Assembly (NCBI RefSeq): GCF_021044565.1
Contig: NZ_CP087997.1
Location: 992,001 to 1,056,000 of the forward strand
DNA: 64,000 nt
Direction: 5' to 3'
Source: Subtercola endophyticus
GTDB taxonomy: Bacteria; Actinomycetota; Actinomycetes; Actinomycetales; Microbacteriaceae
The notes under the pieces: model-generated
Seen by the model: the letters and a program-made list of their open reading frames with translations, nothing else
Told to the model about the DNA's origin: nothing
The model's database searches: none
In this document: positions 16,026 to 25,497 of the stretch, one piece after another
Layout of the letters: each line of letters opens with the position of its first letter
How positions within the stretch are numbered: the stretch's first letter is position 1
Translations under genes and position numbers: made by a program

Positions 16026-17674
16026 CCGCCGCCTTCGGGCCCGCCGCCTTCGGCACTGCTGCCACGGGCAGCGCAGCGACGCACAACGTCGCACTCGAAG
16101 AGGCCCTCGAACTCGAGTCGCCCGAGGAGCTGTTCGGTGTCGTCTCGGGCAAGCTCGGTTCCCCTCGATCGTGGCCCAAGAGCCACGGGCGAAGCGATGT
16201 CATCGTTCGCAAGGGTCTGCTGGCGCTGGTCAACACGTCTCACACGCCGCACGAGGCGATGGTCGACGATCTGCTGTTCATTCGTCGTGCGTTGATCGCT
16301 TCGTCGATTCCGTTCTTTCTCATTCGGGGCAACGACGAGCGCCCGGTGGTCGTGGTGGATGCCGCCCGCCGGCGTCGGCTCGAACGTGCACTCGCCCGCG
16401 CCTGCGTCGACGAACCGATGTACTCGAAGACCATCGACGGCAAGAAGCGCCCCCCGGTGCTGGTCTGCGACGGCGAGCTGTCGGAGAACCGCAAGGCGCG
16501 CATCTTCCGGTTGTACCGGCCTCGGGTCGCGCCCATCGGAGGGCTCACCTACGGTTCGTCGACGGGAATCGAGCTGCAGCTGTGGAGCTTCGAAGACAAC
16601 GTCATCATCTGCCCGGTCGAGAACTCGCTCACTCGTCGTGAACTGCCGCGCTCCGAGGCAATCGCGAGCACGGTCGACCTGTACGGCGTGACGTGGAACA
16701 GTCTGCGCGGAATGTTCGACGTGCAGGCGAACGACGTCGTGTTCGACATCGACATGGTGTTCTCGTGGGTCGACGGCAACGACATCGAATACCAGCGCCG
16801 TCGTCGTGCCCAAGCGGCCGATTCGGTGGTGGGCGACGGTGACGACTCGGATGCCCGCTACCGGCAGATCGACGAACTCAAGTACGCCTTGCGGTCGGTG
16901 TATACCTTCGCGCCCTGGGTGCGGCGCATCTTCGTGGCGACCGACTCGCCCCGGCCTTCGTGGCTCGCCGATCATCCGCGGGTCACCTTCGTGCGCAGCG
17001 AGGATTTCTTCAGCGACCCCACCGTGTTGCCGACCCACAACTCGCAGGCCGTCGAAAGCCAGCTGCACCACATTCCGGGCATCAGCGAGCACTTTCTCTA
17101 CTCGAACGACGACATGTTCTTCGGGCGGCCGGTGCAGCCGAACATGTTCTTCAGCTCCGGCGGCGTCACCAAGTTCATCGAGGCGACGACCCGCATCGGG
17201 CTGGGCGAGAATGCGGTCGAACGCAGCGGGTTCGAGAACGCGGCGCGTGTGAACCGGCGCCTGCTGTTCGAGAAGTTCGGCCGCATCATCACGCGGCACC
17301 TCGAGCACACGGCGGCGCCGCTTCGGCGCAGCATCATGAGCGAACTCGAAATGGAATTCGCCGACGACTTCGAGCGCACCTCGGCCAGCCGCTTTCGGTC
17401 GAGCACCGACATCTCGGTGACGAACTCGCTGTACCACTACTACGCGCTGATGACCGGGCGAGCGGTGGTGCAAGAGAATGCGCGCGTTCGTTACGTCGAT
17501 ACGACGCTTCGTGCCGGCCTCGCCATGCTGCCGGGCATTCTGCGCAAGCGCTCGTTCGACTTCTTCTGCCTCAACGACGGCAGCTACCCCGAGGTCTCTG
17601 CCGACGAACGCACCGCGACCGTGCAGTCGTTTCTCGAGCAGTACTTTCCGTTCAAGGCCCCCTGGGAGAACTGA
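16022..17674 (+). CDS. Stealth-family sugar-phosphate transferase
   Basis: A 550-residue protein with the conserved Stealth regions. CR1 is DIDMVFSWVDGND (about residue 241), CR2 begins RYRQIDELKYALRSVY and continues to the LYSNDDMFFGRP segment, and the C-terminal block is DFFCLNDGS. Stealth proteins transfer hexose-1-phosphate onto exopolysaccharides such as capsule; here the acceptor is unknown and no capsule genes are near. The N-terminal 240 residues are a separate domain I do not recognise. No ATG or GTG is available before the homology, so I take TTG at 16022, which overlaps the helicase stop as TTGA. The pairing with a chromatin-remodelling helicase is unexplained. Confidence 0.85.
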   Translation: MTAAFGPAAFGTAATGSAATHNVALEEALELESPEELFGVVSGKLGSPRSWPKSHGRSDVIVRKGLLALVNTSHTPHEAMVDDLLFIRRALIASSIPFFLIRGNDERPVVVVDAARRRRLERALARACVDEPMYSKTIDGKKRPPVLVCDGELSENRKARIFRLYRPRVAPIGGLTYGSSTGIELQLWSFEDNVIICPVENSLTRRELPRSEAIASTVDLYGVTWNSLRGMFDVQANDVVFDIDMVFSWVDGNDIEYQRRRRAQAADSVVGDGDDSDARYRQIDELKYALRSVYTFAPWVRRIFVATDSPRPSWLADHPRVTFVRSEDFFSDPTVLPTHNSQAVESQLHHIPGISEHFLYSNDDMFFGRPVQPNMFFSSGGVTKFIEATTRIGLGENAVERSGFENAARVNRRLLFEKFGRIITRHLEHTAAPLRRSIMSELEMEFADDFERTSASRFRSSTDISVTNSLYHYYALMTGRAVVQENARVRYVDTTLRAGLAMLPGILRKRSFDFFCLNDGSYPEVSADERTATVQSFLEQYFPFKAPWEN

Positions 17675-17684
17675 AGCTGGGTGG

Positions 17685-18638
17685 TCAGACCTCTGCGAGC
17701 GTCGCGGTCGTCAACACCGGGATGACCAGCGGAGGCTCGGCGGGCACGTGCGGATTGACCGGGGGATCGATGACGACGTTCGCGTCGGCGAGAATCTTCT
17801 GGGTGGCCGCGGCGTCGGTGTACGAGACCTGCGCGTAGTGGCCGATGGGCACGACGGAGTGCAGCACGGTGTTCTCGTAGACGTGCACGAGGTTGAAGGC
17901 CTGCGCGCCGTCGCGGGCGAGCGTGCCGCCGACGGGAACGTTGAGGTCTTGCGTGTAGCACGTGGCCGACGCAACCGACACGGGAACACCGGCGAACATG
18001 GCGGTGGAGGAGTAGTGCAGGTGGCCGGCGATGATCGACCGAACATCCGACCCCTGAATGACCTCGGCCAGCGAGGCCTGGTCACGCAGCTCGACCATCA
18101 CGGCGAGGTCGAGCACGCTGGGAACGGGCGGGTGGTGCATGGCCAGAATGGTGCCGTGCGGGGCGGGGCTGGCGAGTTCTTCGGCCAGCCAGTCGAGCTG
18201 CTCGGGGGTGACCTCGCCGTAGTGCGAACCCGGAACCGTGGAGTCGAGCGTGATGATGCGCAGGCCGTTCACGTCGTAGACCCGGTCGACGGGCTTCATC
18301 GACGGCAGCTGGTCGAGCAGGCCCGCGCGGAACGCGGCGCGGTTGTCGTGGTTGCCCATGACCCAGATGACTTGGGAGCCCATTGCGGCGGCGGCCGGCT
18401 CGACCATCGCACGCAGCTTCTCGTAGGCCTTGGGGTCGCCCTTGTCTGCCAGGTCGCCCGTGAAGATGATGGCCTCGGGCCGGGCGCCGGAGGCCGCGAG
18501 CTCGGAGAGAATCTCGACGAGATGACCCTCGGCGTCGACTTTGCCGTAGAGCGGCCCGTCGGTTCCGATGAAGTGCGTGTCGCTGAAGTGGAGAACGAAG
18601 TGGTCAGGGCGTGGATACTGCGCCGACGTCGCGGTCAT
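17685..18638 (-). CDS. Metallophosphoesterase, CpdA-like cyclic-nucleotide phosphodiesterase
   Basis: A 317-residue calcineurin-like phosphoesterase. The metal-binding motifs are in order: FSDTHF, GDLADKG, GNHDN, AMHHPP and GHLHYSS. Within this superfamily the layout matches class III cAMP phosphodiesterases (CpdA, mycobacterial Rv0805), so cAMP or cyclic phosphonucleotides are plausible substrates; this is inference. There is no signal peptide. The start is the ATG at 18638 (MTATSAQ); an upstream 84-codon extension covers the divergent promoter and has no homology. It converges with the Stealth gene, 10 bp away. Confidence 0.87.
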   Translation of the reverse strand: MTATSAQYPRPDHFVLHFSDTHFIGTDGPLYGKVDAEGHLVEILSELAASGARPEAIIFTGDLADKGDPKAYEKLRAMVEPAAAAMGSQVIWVMGNHDNRAAFRAGLLDQLPSMKPVDRVYDVNGLRIITLDSTVPGSHYGEVTPEQLDWLAEELASPAPHGTILAMHHPPVPSVLDLAVMVELRDQASLAEVIQGSDVRSIIAGHLHYSSTAMFAGVPVSVASATCYTQDLNVPVGGTLARDGAQAFNLVHVYENTVLHSVVPIGHYAQVSYTDAAATQKILADANVVIDPPVNPHVPAEPPLVIPVLTTATLAEV

Positions 18639-18849
18639 GAAGGTCTGTCGTTTCGGGTAGGGTTCCCGGCGAGAAGGCGAACGGCAGTTGGCGCACGACG
18701 GGTGGTTCTGAAGCACAACCCAAGCAGAGAAACCTGAACGAGCGGTTAACGCCACGCGGGAGAATGGCGAACGTGTGATGCCGTGATTTGTGCCTGAAGA
18801 AGTATGGCAGTCTGAGAGCGATTCGGCTAGAGGAAGGCAGCGCTGGGGC
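18639..18849. other. Divergent intergenic region, phosphoesterase / corA
   Basis: This 211-bp spacer separates two divergent genes. I see no hairpin that I could name as a magnesium-sensing leader, and no clear TANNNT box at leaderless distance. GAGGAAGG at 18829-18836 is purine-rich but lies 13-20 nt before the chosen corA start. Confidence 0.4.
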
Positions 18850-19983
18850 ATGAAGAGCATGAGATTCTCGAGCATGATCAAGGGCATCACTCAGGTGCGC
18901 CCCAGCAGCCGCCCCATCACTCCGGCACCTGACGACACGCCTGCCGAGCCCTACGAGCCGCATTCCAGCATGGTCGACAACGCCATCTACCTTCACGGCA
19001 AGCGTGTTCTGTCGCCAGACGGTCCGGCGGCCGCCATCGCTGCGCTCAACAAGACGCCGGGCGGCATGGCCTGGATCGGCCTGTACCGGCCCAGCGCCGA
19101 TGAACTGCTCGAAATGGAGAACGACTTCGACCTGCATCCGCTGGCCATTGAAGACGCGGTCGGCGCCCACCAACGCCCCAAACTGGAGCGTTATGCCGAG
19201 GTCTTCTTCGTGGTGTTGCGCTCTGCGCTGTACGTGGATGATCGTGAAGAAGTCGAATTCGGCGAGTTGCACCTCTTCGTCGGCCCCAACTTCGTGATCT
19301 CGGTGCGGCACAGCGAATCGCCCGACCTCTCGGTGGTGCGCCGGCGCATGGAGGGCGACCCCGATCTGCTCGCGCTCGGCCCGATCGCCGTGCTGTACGC
19401 GATCATGGACGCGGTCGTCGATCAGTACGCCCCGGTCGTGGCCGGGCTCGAGACCGACATCGACCAGATCGAGGCTCAGGTGTTCGAAGGAGACCCGAAG
19501 GTCTCTCGTCGAATCTACGAACTCTCACAGGAAGTGCTCGACTTTCAGCGCGCCACGCTTCCTCTCAGCGCGATGCTCGAAGCACTGCGCAGCCAGTTCG
19601 ACCAAGTCGAAGGCACGCTCGAACTCAAGCGGGCGTTCCGTGACGTCGCCGACCATGTTTCGGTCGTGAACGACAAGGTCGATGGCTTTCGGCAGACTCT
19701 GCGCGAGATTCTGACGGTGAACGCGACATTGGTCGCTCAGCGTCAGAACGAAGACATGAAAAAGCTCGCCGAGACGAGCAACCATCAGAACGACGAGGTC
19801 AAGAAGATCTCGGCCTGGGCGGCCATCTTCTTCGCACCGACCGTGGTGACGGGCATCTACGGCATGAACTTCGACTTCATGCCAGAACTGCACTTCGTGT
19901 GGGGGTATCCGGCGGCGATCGGGTTGATGGCGGCGCTGAGCATCGGGTTGTACATCATGTTCAAACGAAGAGGCTGGTTGTAG
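18850..19983 (+). CDS. corA: Magnesium/cobalt transporter CorA family
   Basis: A 377-residue CorA-type divalent cation channel. After a long soluble N-terminal domain and the extended stalk helix, the C-terminus has the signature GMN in GIYGMNFDFMPEL and two membrane helices (AWAAIFFAPTVVTGIYG and PAAIGLMAALSIGLYIMF). The basic end FKRRGWL is typical. The start is uncertain: ATG 18850, ATG 18859 and ATG 18874 are all in frame, none with an ideal ribosome-binding site, and a frame from 18790 is also open. The homologous part clearly begins by NAIYLHGKR. Confidence 0.9.
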   Translation: MKSMRFSSMIKGITQVRPSSRPITPAPDDTPAEPYEPHSSMVDNAIYLHGKRVLSPDGPAAAIAALNKTPGGMAWIGLYRPSADELLEMENDFDLHPLAIEDAVGAHQRPKLERYAEVFFVVLRSALYVDDREEVEFGELHLFVGPNFVISVRHSESPDLSVVRRRMEGDPDLLALGPIAVLYAIMDAVVDQYAPVVAGLETDIDQIEAQVFEGDPKVSRRIYELSQEVLDFQRATLPLSAMLEALRSQFDQVEGTLELKRAFRDVADHVSVVNDKVDGFRQTLREILTVNATLVAQRQNEDMKKLAETSNHQNDEVKKISAWAAIFFAPTVVTGIYGMNFDFMPELHFVWGYPAAIGLMAALSIGLYIMFKRRGWL

Positions 19984-20043
19984 CAGACAGCTCAGTCGAT
20001 GGCTAGGCCCCCTGGCTTTCGGCGGGAGAGAAAACGCAAAGCG

Positions 20044-20049
20044 TAGGGT
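20044..20049 (+). promoter_or_regulatory. Candidate leaderless -10 box (FAD/Rieske gene)
   Basis: TAGGGT lies 6 nt before the ATG at 20056. The six bases between (CAAAAC) contain no ribosome-binding site. Confidence 0.5.
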
Positions 20050-20055
20050 CAAAAC

Positions 20056-21552
20056 ATGACCTCCCTGTGGCTGGCGACATCGCGTGACATCGGAACCGAC
20101 GAGTTCGCAGAGGGCGCCCGTTACGACGAGGTGATCGTCGGGGGCGGGCTGACGGGGCTCGTCACCGCAGTGCTCTTCGCTCAGGCGGGCAAGCGTGTCG
20201 CAGTGCTCGAGTCGCGGTTCATCGGCGCCGTCGCGACCGGAAACACGTCGGCCAAGCTCTCGCTGCTGCAGGGCAGTCACCTGCAGAACATCAAGCGGCA
20301 CACCTACCAGGCCATCGTGCAGGCTTACGTCGACGGCAACCGGGCGGGCCAGCAGTGGATGCTCGACTACGCCGCCGAGCGCGACATTCCGGTTCAGCGT
20401 CGCGACGCCGTGAGCTACGCGGGCACTCCCGATGGCACGGAGACGGTCGAGCGAGAGTTTCGGGTGGCCCGGTTGGTGGGCCTCGACGTGCGGCTGAAGG
20501 CCGAACTCGACCTGCCCTTCCCGACTTTCGGAGCGGTCGTACTGCCCGACCAGGCGCAGTTCGACCCGATGGATGTTCTGGGGGCACTCGTCACCGACAT
20601 CCGCGAGCTCGGCGGCGTGATCATCGAGAACGCGCGCGTCACGGGTGTTGCCGCGAAGGGCGGCCCCGGTGGATGCGCGCGGGTGCGCACGGCGCAGGGC
20701 GACGTGTTCGCCGACCACGTTCTGCTCACCACGGGAACACCGATTCTCGACCGCGGGCTGTACTTCGCCAAGCTGAAGCCGCAGCGCTCGTACGTCACCT
20801 CGTACCGGGTGCCGGGGCCGATTCCGTCGGACATGTATCTGTCGGTGGACTCGCCGAGCCGCTCACTGCGCACGGCAGCCGATTCGGGCGGCGACGAGCT
20901 GCTCGTGGGCGGCAACGGACACGTGACCGGCCGCGAGGTGTCGGCGAAGGCCCGCGTCGACGACCTGCAACGCTGGACCGAGCGCTACTTTCCCGGCGCC
21001 GAACTGACCCACTCGTGGAGCGCCCAAGACTACGAGACCCCGCACCGGGTGCCGTTCGTGGGCTACCTGCCGCGCGGTCGCGGCCGAATCTACCTCGCCA
21101 CGGGGTACGACAAGTGGGGCATGACCAACGCGGTCACGGCGGCGCTCACCCTCGTCAGCGACATTCTCGGCGACAGCCCCGACTGGGCAGAGGCGATGCA
21201 CCACCGGGTCACCCTGCCTGCCGCCATCGGTTCAGGCATCGGTTCGGGCGCCGCGGTGGGCTGGTGGGCCGTGAAGGGCTGGGCCGGCGCCCTGACGGGT
21301 CCGCGAGTGGATGCACTGCAGCCGCCGAACGAGGGTGCCGGCGTGATCGGGCGGGCGGGCATCCGGCCTGTCGGAGTCTCGACCGTCGATGGCGCGACCT
21401 GCGCGGTGTCGGGAATCTGCACGCACCTCGGCGGTGTGCTCAGCTGGAACGACGCCGAGGCCTCCTGGGACTGCCCCCTGCACGGCTCACGCTTCTCGTC
21501 GACCGGTGCGCTGCTCGAGGGCCCCGCGACCCGAGACCTCACCGCCCGCTGA
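20056..21552 (+). CDS. FAD-dependent oxidoreductase fused to a Rieske [2Fe-2S] domain
   Basis: A 498-residue protein. The N-terminal part is a DAO-type flavoprotein with the dinucleotide motif VIVGGGLTGL (about residues 27-36) and SRFIGAVATGNTSAKLSLLQG, typical of this subfamily. The C-terminal 60 residues are a Rieske domain with ligands C455-x-H457 (ICTHLG) and C473-x2-H476 (DCPLHGSRF). The family is found in many actinobacteria and bacilli; its substrate is not established. No signal peptide, so it is probably cytoplasmic. It converges with the maltokinase gene. Confidence 0.9.
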   Translation: MTSLWLATSRDIGTDEFAEGARYDEVIVGGGLTGLVTAVLFAQAGKRVAVLESRFIGAVATGNTSAKLSLLQGSHLQNIKRHTYQAIVQAYVDGNRAGQQWMLDYAAERDIPVQRRDAVSYAGTPDGTETVEREFRVARLVGLDVRLKAELDLPFPTFGAVVLPDQAQFDPMDVLGALVTDIRELGGVIIENARVTGVAAKGGPGGCARVRTAQGDVFADHVLLTTGTPILDRGLYFAKLKPQRSYVTSYRVPGPIPSDMYLSVDSPSRSLRTAADSGGDELLVGGNGHVTGREVSAKARVDDLQRWTERYFPGAELTHSWSAQDYETPHRVPFVGYLPRGRGRIYLATGYDKWGMTNAVTAALTLVSDILGDSPDWAEAMHHRVTLPAAIGSGIGSGAAVGWWAVKGWAGALTGPRVDALQPPNEGAGVIGRAGIRPVGVSTVDGATCAVSGICTHLGGVLSWNDAEASWDCPLHGSRFSSTGALLEGPATRDLTAR

Positions 21553-21667
21553 CGCGCCCGCCCCGCCTCGGGTCGGCACGAGAGCGACAGCGACAGCTGC
21601 GGACGAGATGAGCCGCCGGGGCGGCCACTCTCGACCGCAAAGGTCGCGCTCGCTCGCGCGAAACGCG

Positions 21668-23107
21668 TTAGGCCGGGGTGGCGAGGCGGGCGATGGCGGC
21701 GACGGGTATGGGTAGCCAGGTGGGGCGGTTGCGCGCCTCGTAGATGGCCTCGTAGAGCGCCTTGTCGATCTCAAAGGCGTCGAGCAGGGTCTGCACCGCG
21801 GTGAGGTCGAGGCCGGAGCGCGAGACGTAGCCGCCCAGAAAGGCCTGCCGGGCATCCTGAGCCCAGGCGGCGGCCGACTCGGCAGCGGATTCGCCCGGGT
21901 TCGAGTGTGCGTGCGAACCGGCGGCGTAATCGAACGACCGCAGCATTCCGGCGACATCGCGCAGGGCGAGATCGGGCTGACTGCGCTCGACCATCGGGCG
22001 CAGCGGCTCGCCCTCGAAATCGACCAGCACCCAGCTGCCGAACGATCCATCGTCGCCCGATGACCCGGCATGCCCCGGAGGCACCGCCAGTACCTGGCCC
22101 AGGTGGTAGTCGCCATGGATGCGCTGCAGCTGCGGCCACGGGCTGTTCGCGGCGGCCTCGAAGAGACGCTCGATCGCGGCATTGTGCTCCGCGAGTTCGG
22201 GCACCTCGTGCACGGCTCCGGCGTGGCGGCGGCGCATGCTCGCAAGCACCCCCGCGACGAGATCGTCCGACGGCGGTACGGTCGGCATGACGGCTGCCAG
22301 AGTCTCGTGCACCTCGGCGGTCGCCGCACCGAGCGCGGCGGCTTCGGCCGTGAACAGTCTGCCCTCGTCGACTGCTTCGAGCGCGACCCGCCAGGCGTCG
22401 CGAACGCCGGGCAGAAACTCCTGCGCGAAGGCGAGGTGGCCCGAGGTACGGCCGTCGGGCATCCGCTGGTCTGGCCATTGGCCGACGACACTGCCGATCG
22501 ACGCCGGTACTCGGGTCGAACCGGCGGCAGCCAGGGCCGACTGCAACACCACGTCGGGGTTGTTGCCGTGGTGCAGCACCCGGAACACCTTGCAGATGAC
22601 CGGGGCCGCGGCGGGGCCGGGCGTGCCGTCGCCGTCGGGTGCGACGACCGACATGATGATCGAGGTGTTCGACTGCTCTCCGCTCAGTACCCGGGCCGCG
22701 CTCACTGCGAGCGGATGCCCGGGCACCTGACTGCGCCCCGTCGCCGTGGTGGCACCGGCCCCCGAGGTGGCCGCGTCGCCCGTGATCAGCGCCAGCAGCG
22801 CGTGGGCGTACGCGGTGTCGTTCGGGCCGTCGTAGACGTGCAGGCCGTTCTCGAGGGTGGTGATGTGGGCGGCACTGAGTTCGGGAGCGGGCTCTGCGCG
22901 CAGGGTGAGAGGCACGTGGTAGAGCGTGGGCTGTTGTCCGCCCTCGTCGAGCAGCAAGGCGGTGGTGATGTCGACCCCACTGGCGCCGCTCGGCGGCGTG
23001 AAGTCGTAGCTGCCGACGTGCCTCAGTGCGGGCGTCGTACCTTTGCCGGCGAACCAGCGCTGGTGGGGCATCCACTCGGAAAGGGCGGTCAGCAGCTCAG
23101 GAGTCAC
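21668..23107 (-). CDS. mak: Maltokinase (aminoglycoside-phosphotransferase fold)
   Basis: A 479-residue kinase that phosphorylates maltose to maltose 1-phosphate, the donor for GlgE-type alpha-glucan synthesis. The N-terminal cap (LSEWMPHQRWFAGKG) and the kinase loop RIHGDYHLGQVL with the metal motif LVDFEGEP identify the family. Usually mak lies beside treS or is fused to it, and near glgE or glgB; none of these is in the window. GTG at 23107 is preceded by a TAGTGT -10 box at 6 nt. The neighbour ptrB is downstream on the same strand but starts independently. Confidence 0.88.
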   Translation of the reverse strand: MTPELLTALSEWMPHQRWFAGKGTTPALRHVGSYDFTPPSGASGVDITTALLLDEGGQQPTLYHVPLTLRAEPAPELSAAHITTLENGLHVYDGPNDTAYAHALLALITGDAATSGAGATTATGRSQVPGHPLAVSAARVLSGEQSNTSIIMSVVAPDGDGTPGPAAAPVICKVFRVLHHGNNPDVVLQSALAAAGSTRVPASIGSVVGQWPDQRMPDGRTSGHLAFAQEFLPGVRDAWRVALEAVDEGRLFTAEAAALGAATAEVHETLAAVMPTVPPSDDLVAGVLASMRRRHAGAVHEVPELAEHNAAIERLFEAAANSPWPQLQRIHGDYHLGQVLAVPPGHAGSSGDDGSFGSWVLVDFEGEPLRPMVERSQPDLALRDVAGMLRSFDYAAGSHAHSNPGESAAESAAAWAQDARQAFLGGYVSRSGLDLTAVQTLLDAFEIDKALYEAIYEARNRPTWLPIPVAAIARLATPA

Positions 23108-23113
23108 CTGTTC

Positions 23114-23119
23114 ACACTA
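23114..23119 (-). promoter_or_regulatory. Candidate leaderless -10 box (mak)
   Basis: On the - strand TAGTGT lies 6 nt before the GTG at 23107, with no ribosome-binding site between them. Confidence 0.45.
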
Positions 23120-23210
23120 CGGGGCGGGCGGCGCAGGAAGAAGTGGCTGCATCGACGACCGAAACGGTGTAGAGGGCGTGCTGTGGCGACACGGCCGATG
23201 TCGCTGCGAC

Positions 23211-25424
23211 CTAGTCGGCGAGGCCGAGCACGTCGAGCACCCAGGCGTACTCGTACGCCGTCTCTTTCCAGCGCTCGTAACGCCCGCTGACGCCGCCGTG
23301 CCCGGCCGACATCTCGATCTTGAGCAGCGCGGGAGCGCCGGCTTCGCGCAATTTCGCGACCCACTTCGCCGGCTCGACGTAGAGCACGCGGGTGTCGTTC
23401 AGGCTCGTCACGGCGAGAATGCGCGGGTACCGGATGCCCGCGTGAACGTTCTCGTAAGGGGAGTACGACTTCATGTAGGCATAGACCTCGGGGTCGTGCA
23501 GGGGATCGCCCCACTCGTCCCACTCGATCACCGTGAGGGGCAGCGACGGGTCGAGAATCGACGTCAGCGCGTCGACGAACGGCACCTGCGCCAGAATGCC
23601 CGCGAACAATTCGGGCGCATCGTTCGCCACCGCGCCCATCAGCAGCCCGCCGGCGCTGCCGCCCTGTGCGACGAGCAGCTCGGGGGTCGTCTCGCCGATC
23701 TCGATCAGGTGACGCGCCGAGGCGATGAAGTCGCTGAAGGTGTTGCGTTTGGTGAGCGTCTTGCCGTTCTCGTACCACCAGCGGCCGAGTTCGCCGCCGC
23801 CGCGCACGTGCGCGATGGCGAAGACGACACCGCGGTCGAGAAGGGAGAGCCGGGCGACCGAGAAGTAGGGGTCGATGCTCGCCTCGTACGATCCGTAGCC
23901 GTAGAGCACGAGCGGTTTCGGTGCGGGCGCGGGATGCTCGGCGGCGCTTGCGGCAGCAGGCGCGGTCGTGCCTGTGCTCGTGCTCGTGCCCGTGCTTCCT
24001 GGTGTGGCGTCGCCGTCTGCGTCGAGGCGGTACACCAACGAGATCGGTACTCTCGTGCCGTCGGGCGCGACCGCCCACTCGCGGCGCTGGCCATAAAGCG
24101 ACGAGTCGTAACCGCCGAGCACGGGCTGCTGTTTCAGCTGGCGCAGCTCGCCGGTGGCGACGACGTAGTCGTACACGGTCGACGGGGTGACGAACGAGGT
24201 GAAGCCGACCCGCAGGGTGGGCTGATCGAATTCGGGGTTGCCGCCGGTTCCGACGGCGAAGAGCGGCTCGTCGAAGGGCAGCTCGAGCGGCTCGGAGTAG
24301 GGCCAGCCAGACCCGACCTGAGCGGGAGCCAGCGTGATGACGGCGACGCGGCTGAGCGCGTCGCGGCGGTACTCGATGCTGAGGTGGGTTGCGAAGGCGT
24401 CGACGCTCTCGAGCCGCACCTCGTGGCTGTGCGCCAGAATGGTGTGCTGGCGTTCGGGGTCGGTCGGGGCATCCAGTGCGACCTCGACGAGCTCGAAGTT
24501 CTCGCCGTTGGCGTTATGCGTGATCAGCAGTCGGTCGGTGCCCGCGACCACGGCGTGCTCGACCGAGTACTCGACTCCCTCGACGCGTGGCCACACCACG
24601 CTGAACTCGCCCTCGGGGGTCGAGGCGTCGAGCAGCAGGGATTCGCTCGTGATGCTCGAACCGATGCCGATTTCGAGGTACTTGCGGCTGCGGGTGAGGC
24701 CCACGCCGATCCAGTACCGTTCGTCTGGCTCGGTGAAGACCACGACGTCGTCGCTCGCCGGGGTTCCGACTCTGTGTCGCCAGATGGTGTCTGGTCGCCA
24801 CGACTCGTCGACGGTCGGGTAGAAGATGAAGCGCGCGTCGGGGGAGAAGGTCGCCCCCGGGGCGGTGTTCTCGACAACGTCGGCCAGGTCGGCCCCGGTC
24901 GCCAGATCGCGGATGCGCAGCGTGTACCGCTCGTCGCCTTCGGTGTCGACCGCGTAGGCCAGCAGTGTCGCGTCGGCGCTCACGTCGAAGCTGCCCAGAG
25001 AGTAGAACTCGGTGCCCTCCGCCTCGATGTTGTCGTCGAGCAGCACCTGTTCGCCCGTGATGGGCTGGCCGGCCTCGAGCACGGGCGGAGTCCAGTCGTC
25101 GGGCGCCGCGATGGGGGCCCGGGCGTGGATGCCGTACTGCTTGCCCTCGAGAGTGCGGGTGTAATACCACCAGTCGCCCTCGCGAACCGGCACAGAGAGG
25201 TCGGTTTCGAGCGTGCGGTTCTTGATCTCGTCGAAGATCGAGTCACGCAAGACCGCCAGGTGGGCGTTCTGCTGCTCGGTGTAGTCGTTCTCGGCAGAGA
25301 GGTGGGCGAGTACGTCGGGGTTTTCTTTGTCGCGCAGCCATTCGTAGTCGTCGACGAACTCGTCGCCGTGGTGAAGGCGGGTCAGGGGCTGTTTGCGGGC
25401 GACGGGCGGAGTCAGTGGAGCCAT
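23211..25424 (-). CDS. ptrB: Oligopeptidase B (S9 family serine peptidase)
   Basis: A 737-residue prolyl-oligopeptidase-family enzyme that cleaves short peptides after basic residues. The beta-propeller occupies roughly residues 70-400. The catalytic part has GGGELGRWWYENGK, the nucleophile in GGSAGGLLMGA, and the histidine in SAGHGGVSGRYERWKE; these match oligopeptidase B rather than prolyl oligopeptidase. A Gly/Thr/Ser/Ala/Pro-rich insert (about 465-500) extends a surface loop. It has no signal peptide and should be cytoplasmic. The ATG at 25424 has a TACGGT -10 box 6 nt upstream. Confidence 0.94.
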   Translation of the reverse strand: MAPLTPPVARKQPLTRLHHGDEFVDDYEWLRDKENPDVLAHLSAENDYTEQQNAHLAVLRDSIFDEIKNRTLETDLSVPVREGDWWYYTRTLEGKQYGIHARAPIAAPDDWTPPVLEAGQPITGEQVLLDDNIEAEGTEFYSLGSFDVSADATLLAYAVDTEGDERYTLRIRDLATGADLADVVENTAPGATFSPDARFIFYPTVDESWRPDTIWRHRVGTPASDDVVVFTEPDERYWIGVGLTRSRKYLEIGIGSSITSESLLLDASTPEGEFSVVWPRVEGVEYSVEHAVVAGTDRLLITHNANGENFELVEVALDAPTDPERQHTILAHSHEVRLESVDAFATHLSIEYRRDALSRVAVITLAPAQVGSGWPYSEPLELPFDEPLFAVGTGGNPEFDQPTLRVGFTSFVTPSTVYDYVVATGELRQLKQQPVLGGYDSSLYGQRREWAVAPDGTRVPISLVYRLDADGDATPGSTGTSTSTGTTAPAAASAAEHPAPAPKPLVLYGYGSYEASIDPYFSVARLSLLDRGVVFAIAHVRGGGELGRWWYENGKTLTKRNTFSDFIASARHLIEIGETTPELLVAQGGSAGGLLMGAVANDAPELFAGILAQVPFVDALTSILDPSLPLTVIEWDEWGDPLHDPEVYAYMKSYSPYENVHAGIRYPRILAVTSLNDTRVLYVEPAKWVAKLREAGAPALLKIEMSAGHGGVSGRYERWKETAYEYAWVLDVLGLAD

Positions 25425-25430
25425 AGCTCA

Positions 25431-25436
25431 ACCGTA
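25431..25436 (-). promoter_or_regulatory. Candidate leaderless -10 box (ptrB)
   Basis: On the - strand TACGGT stands 6 nt before the ATG at 25424. The divergent gene at 25498 is different: it has GGAGAAGG upstream. Confidence 0.45.
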
Positions 25437-25497
25437 GCTCTCGTGACCCGCAGCGCGGATGCGTTACCGTGGAACCCCGGGAGAAGGTGCGGAATAG

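Noticed and set aside
18639..18849. Magnesium riboswitch before corA
   Set aside because: I found no M-box-like conserved segments or terminator hairpin in the region.
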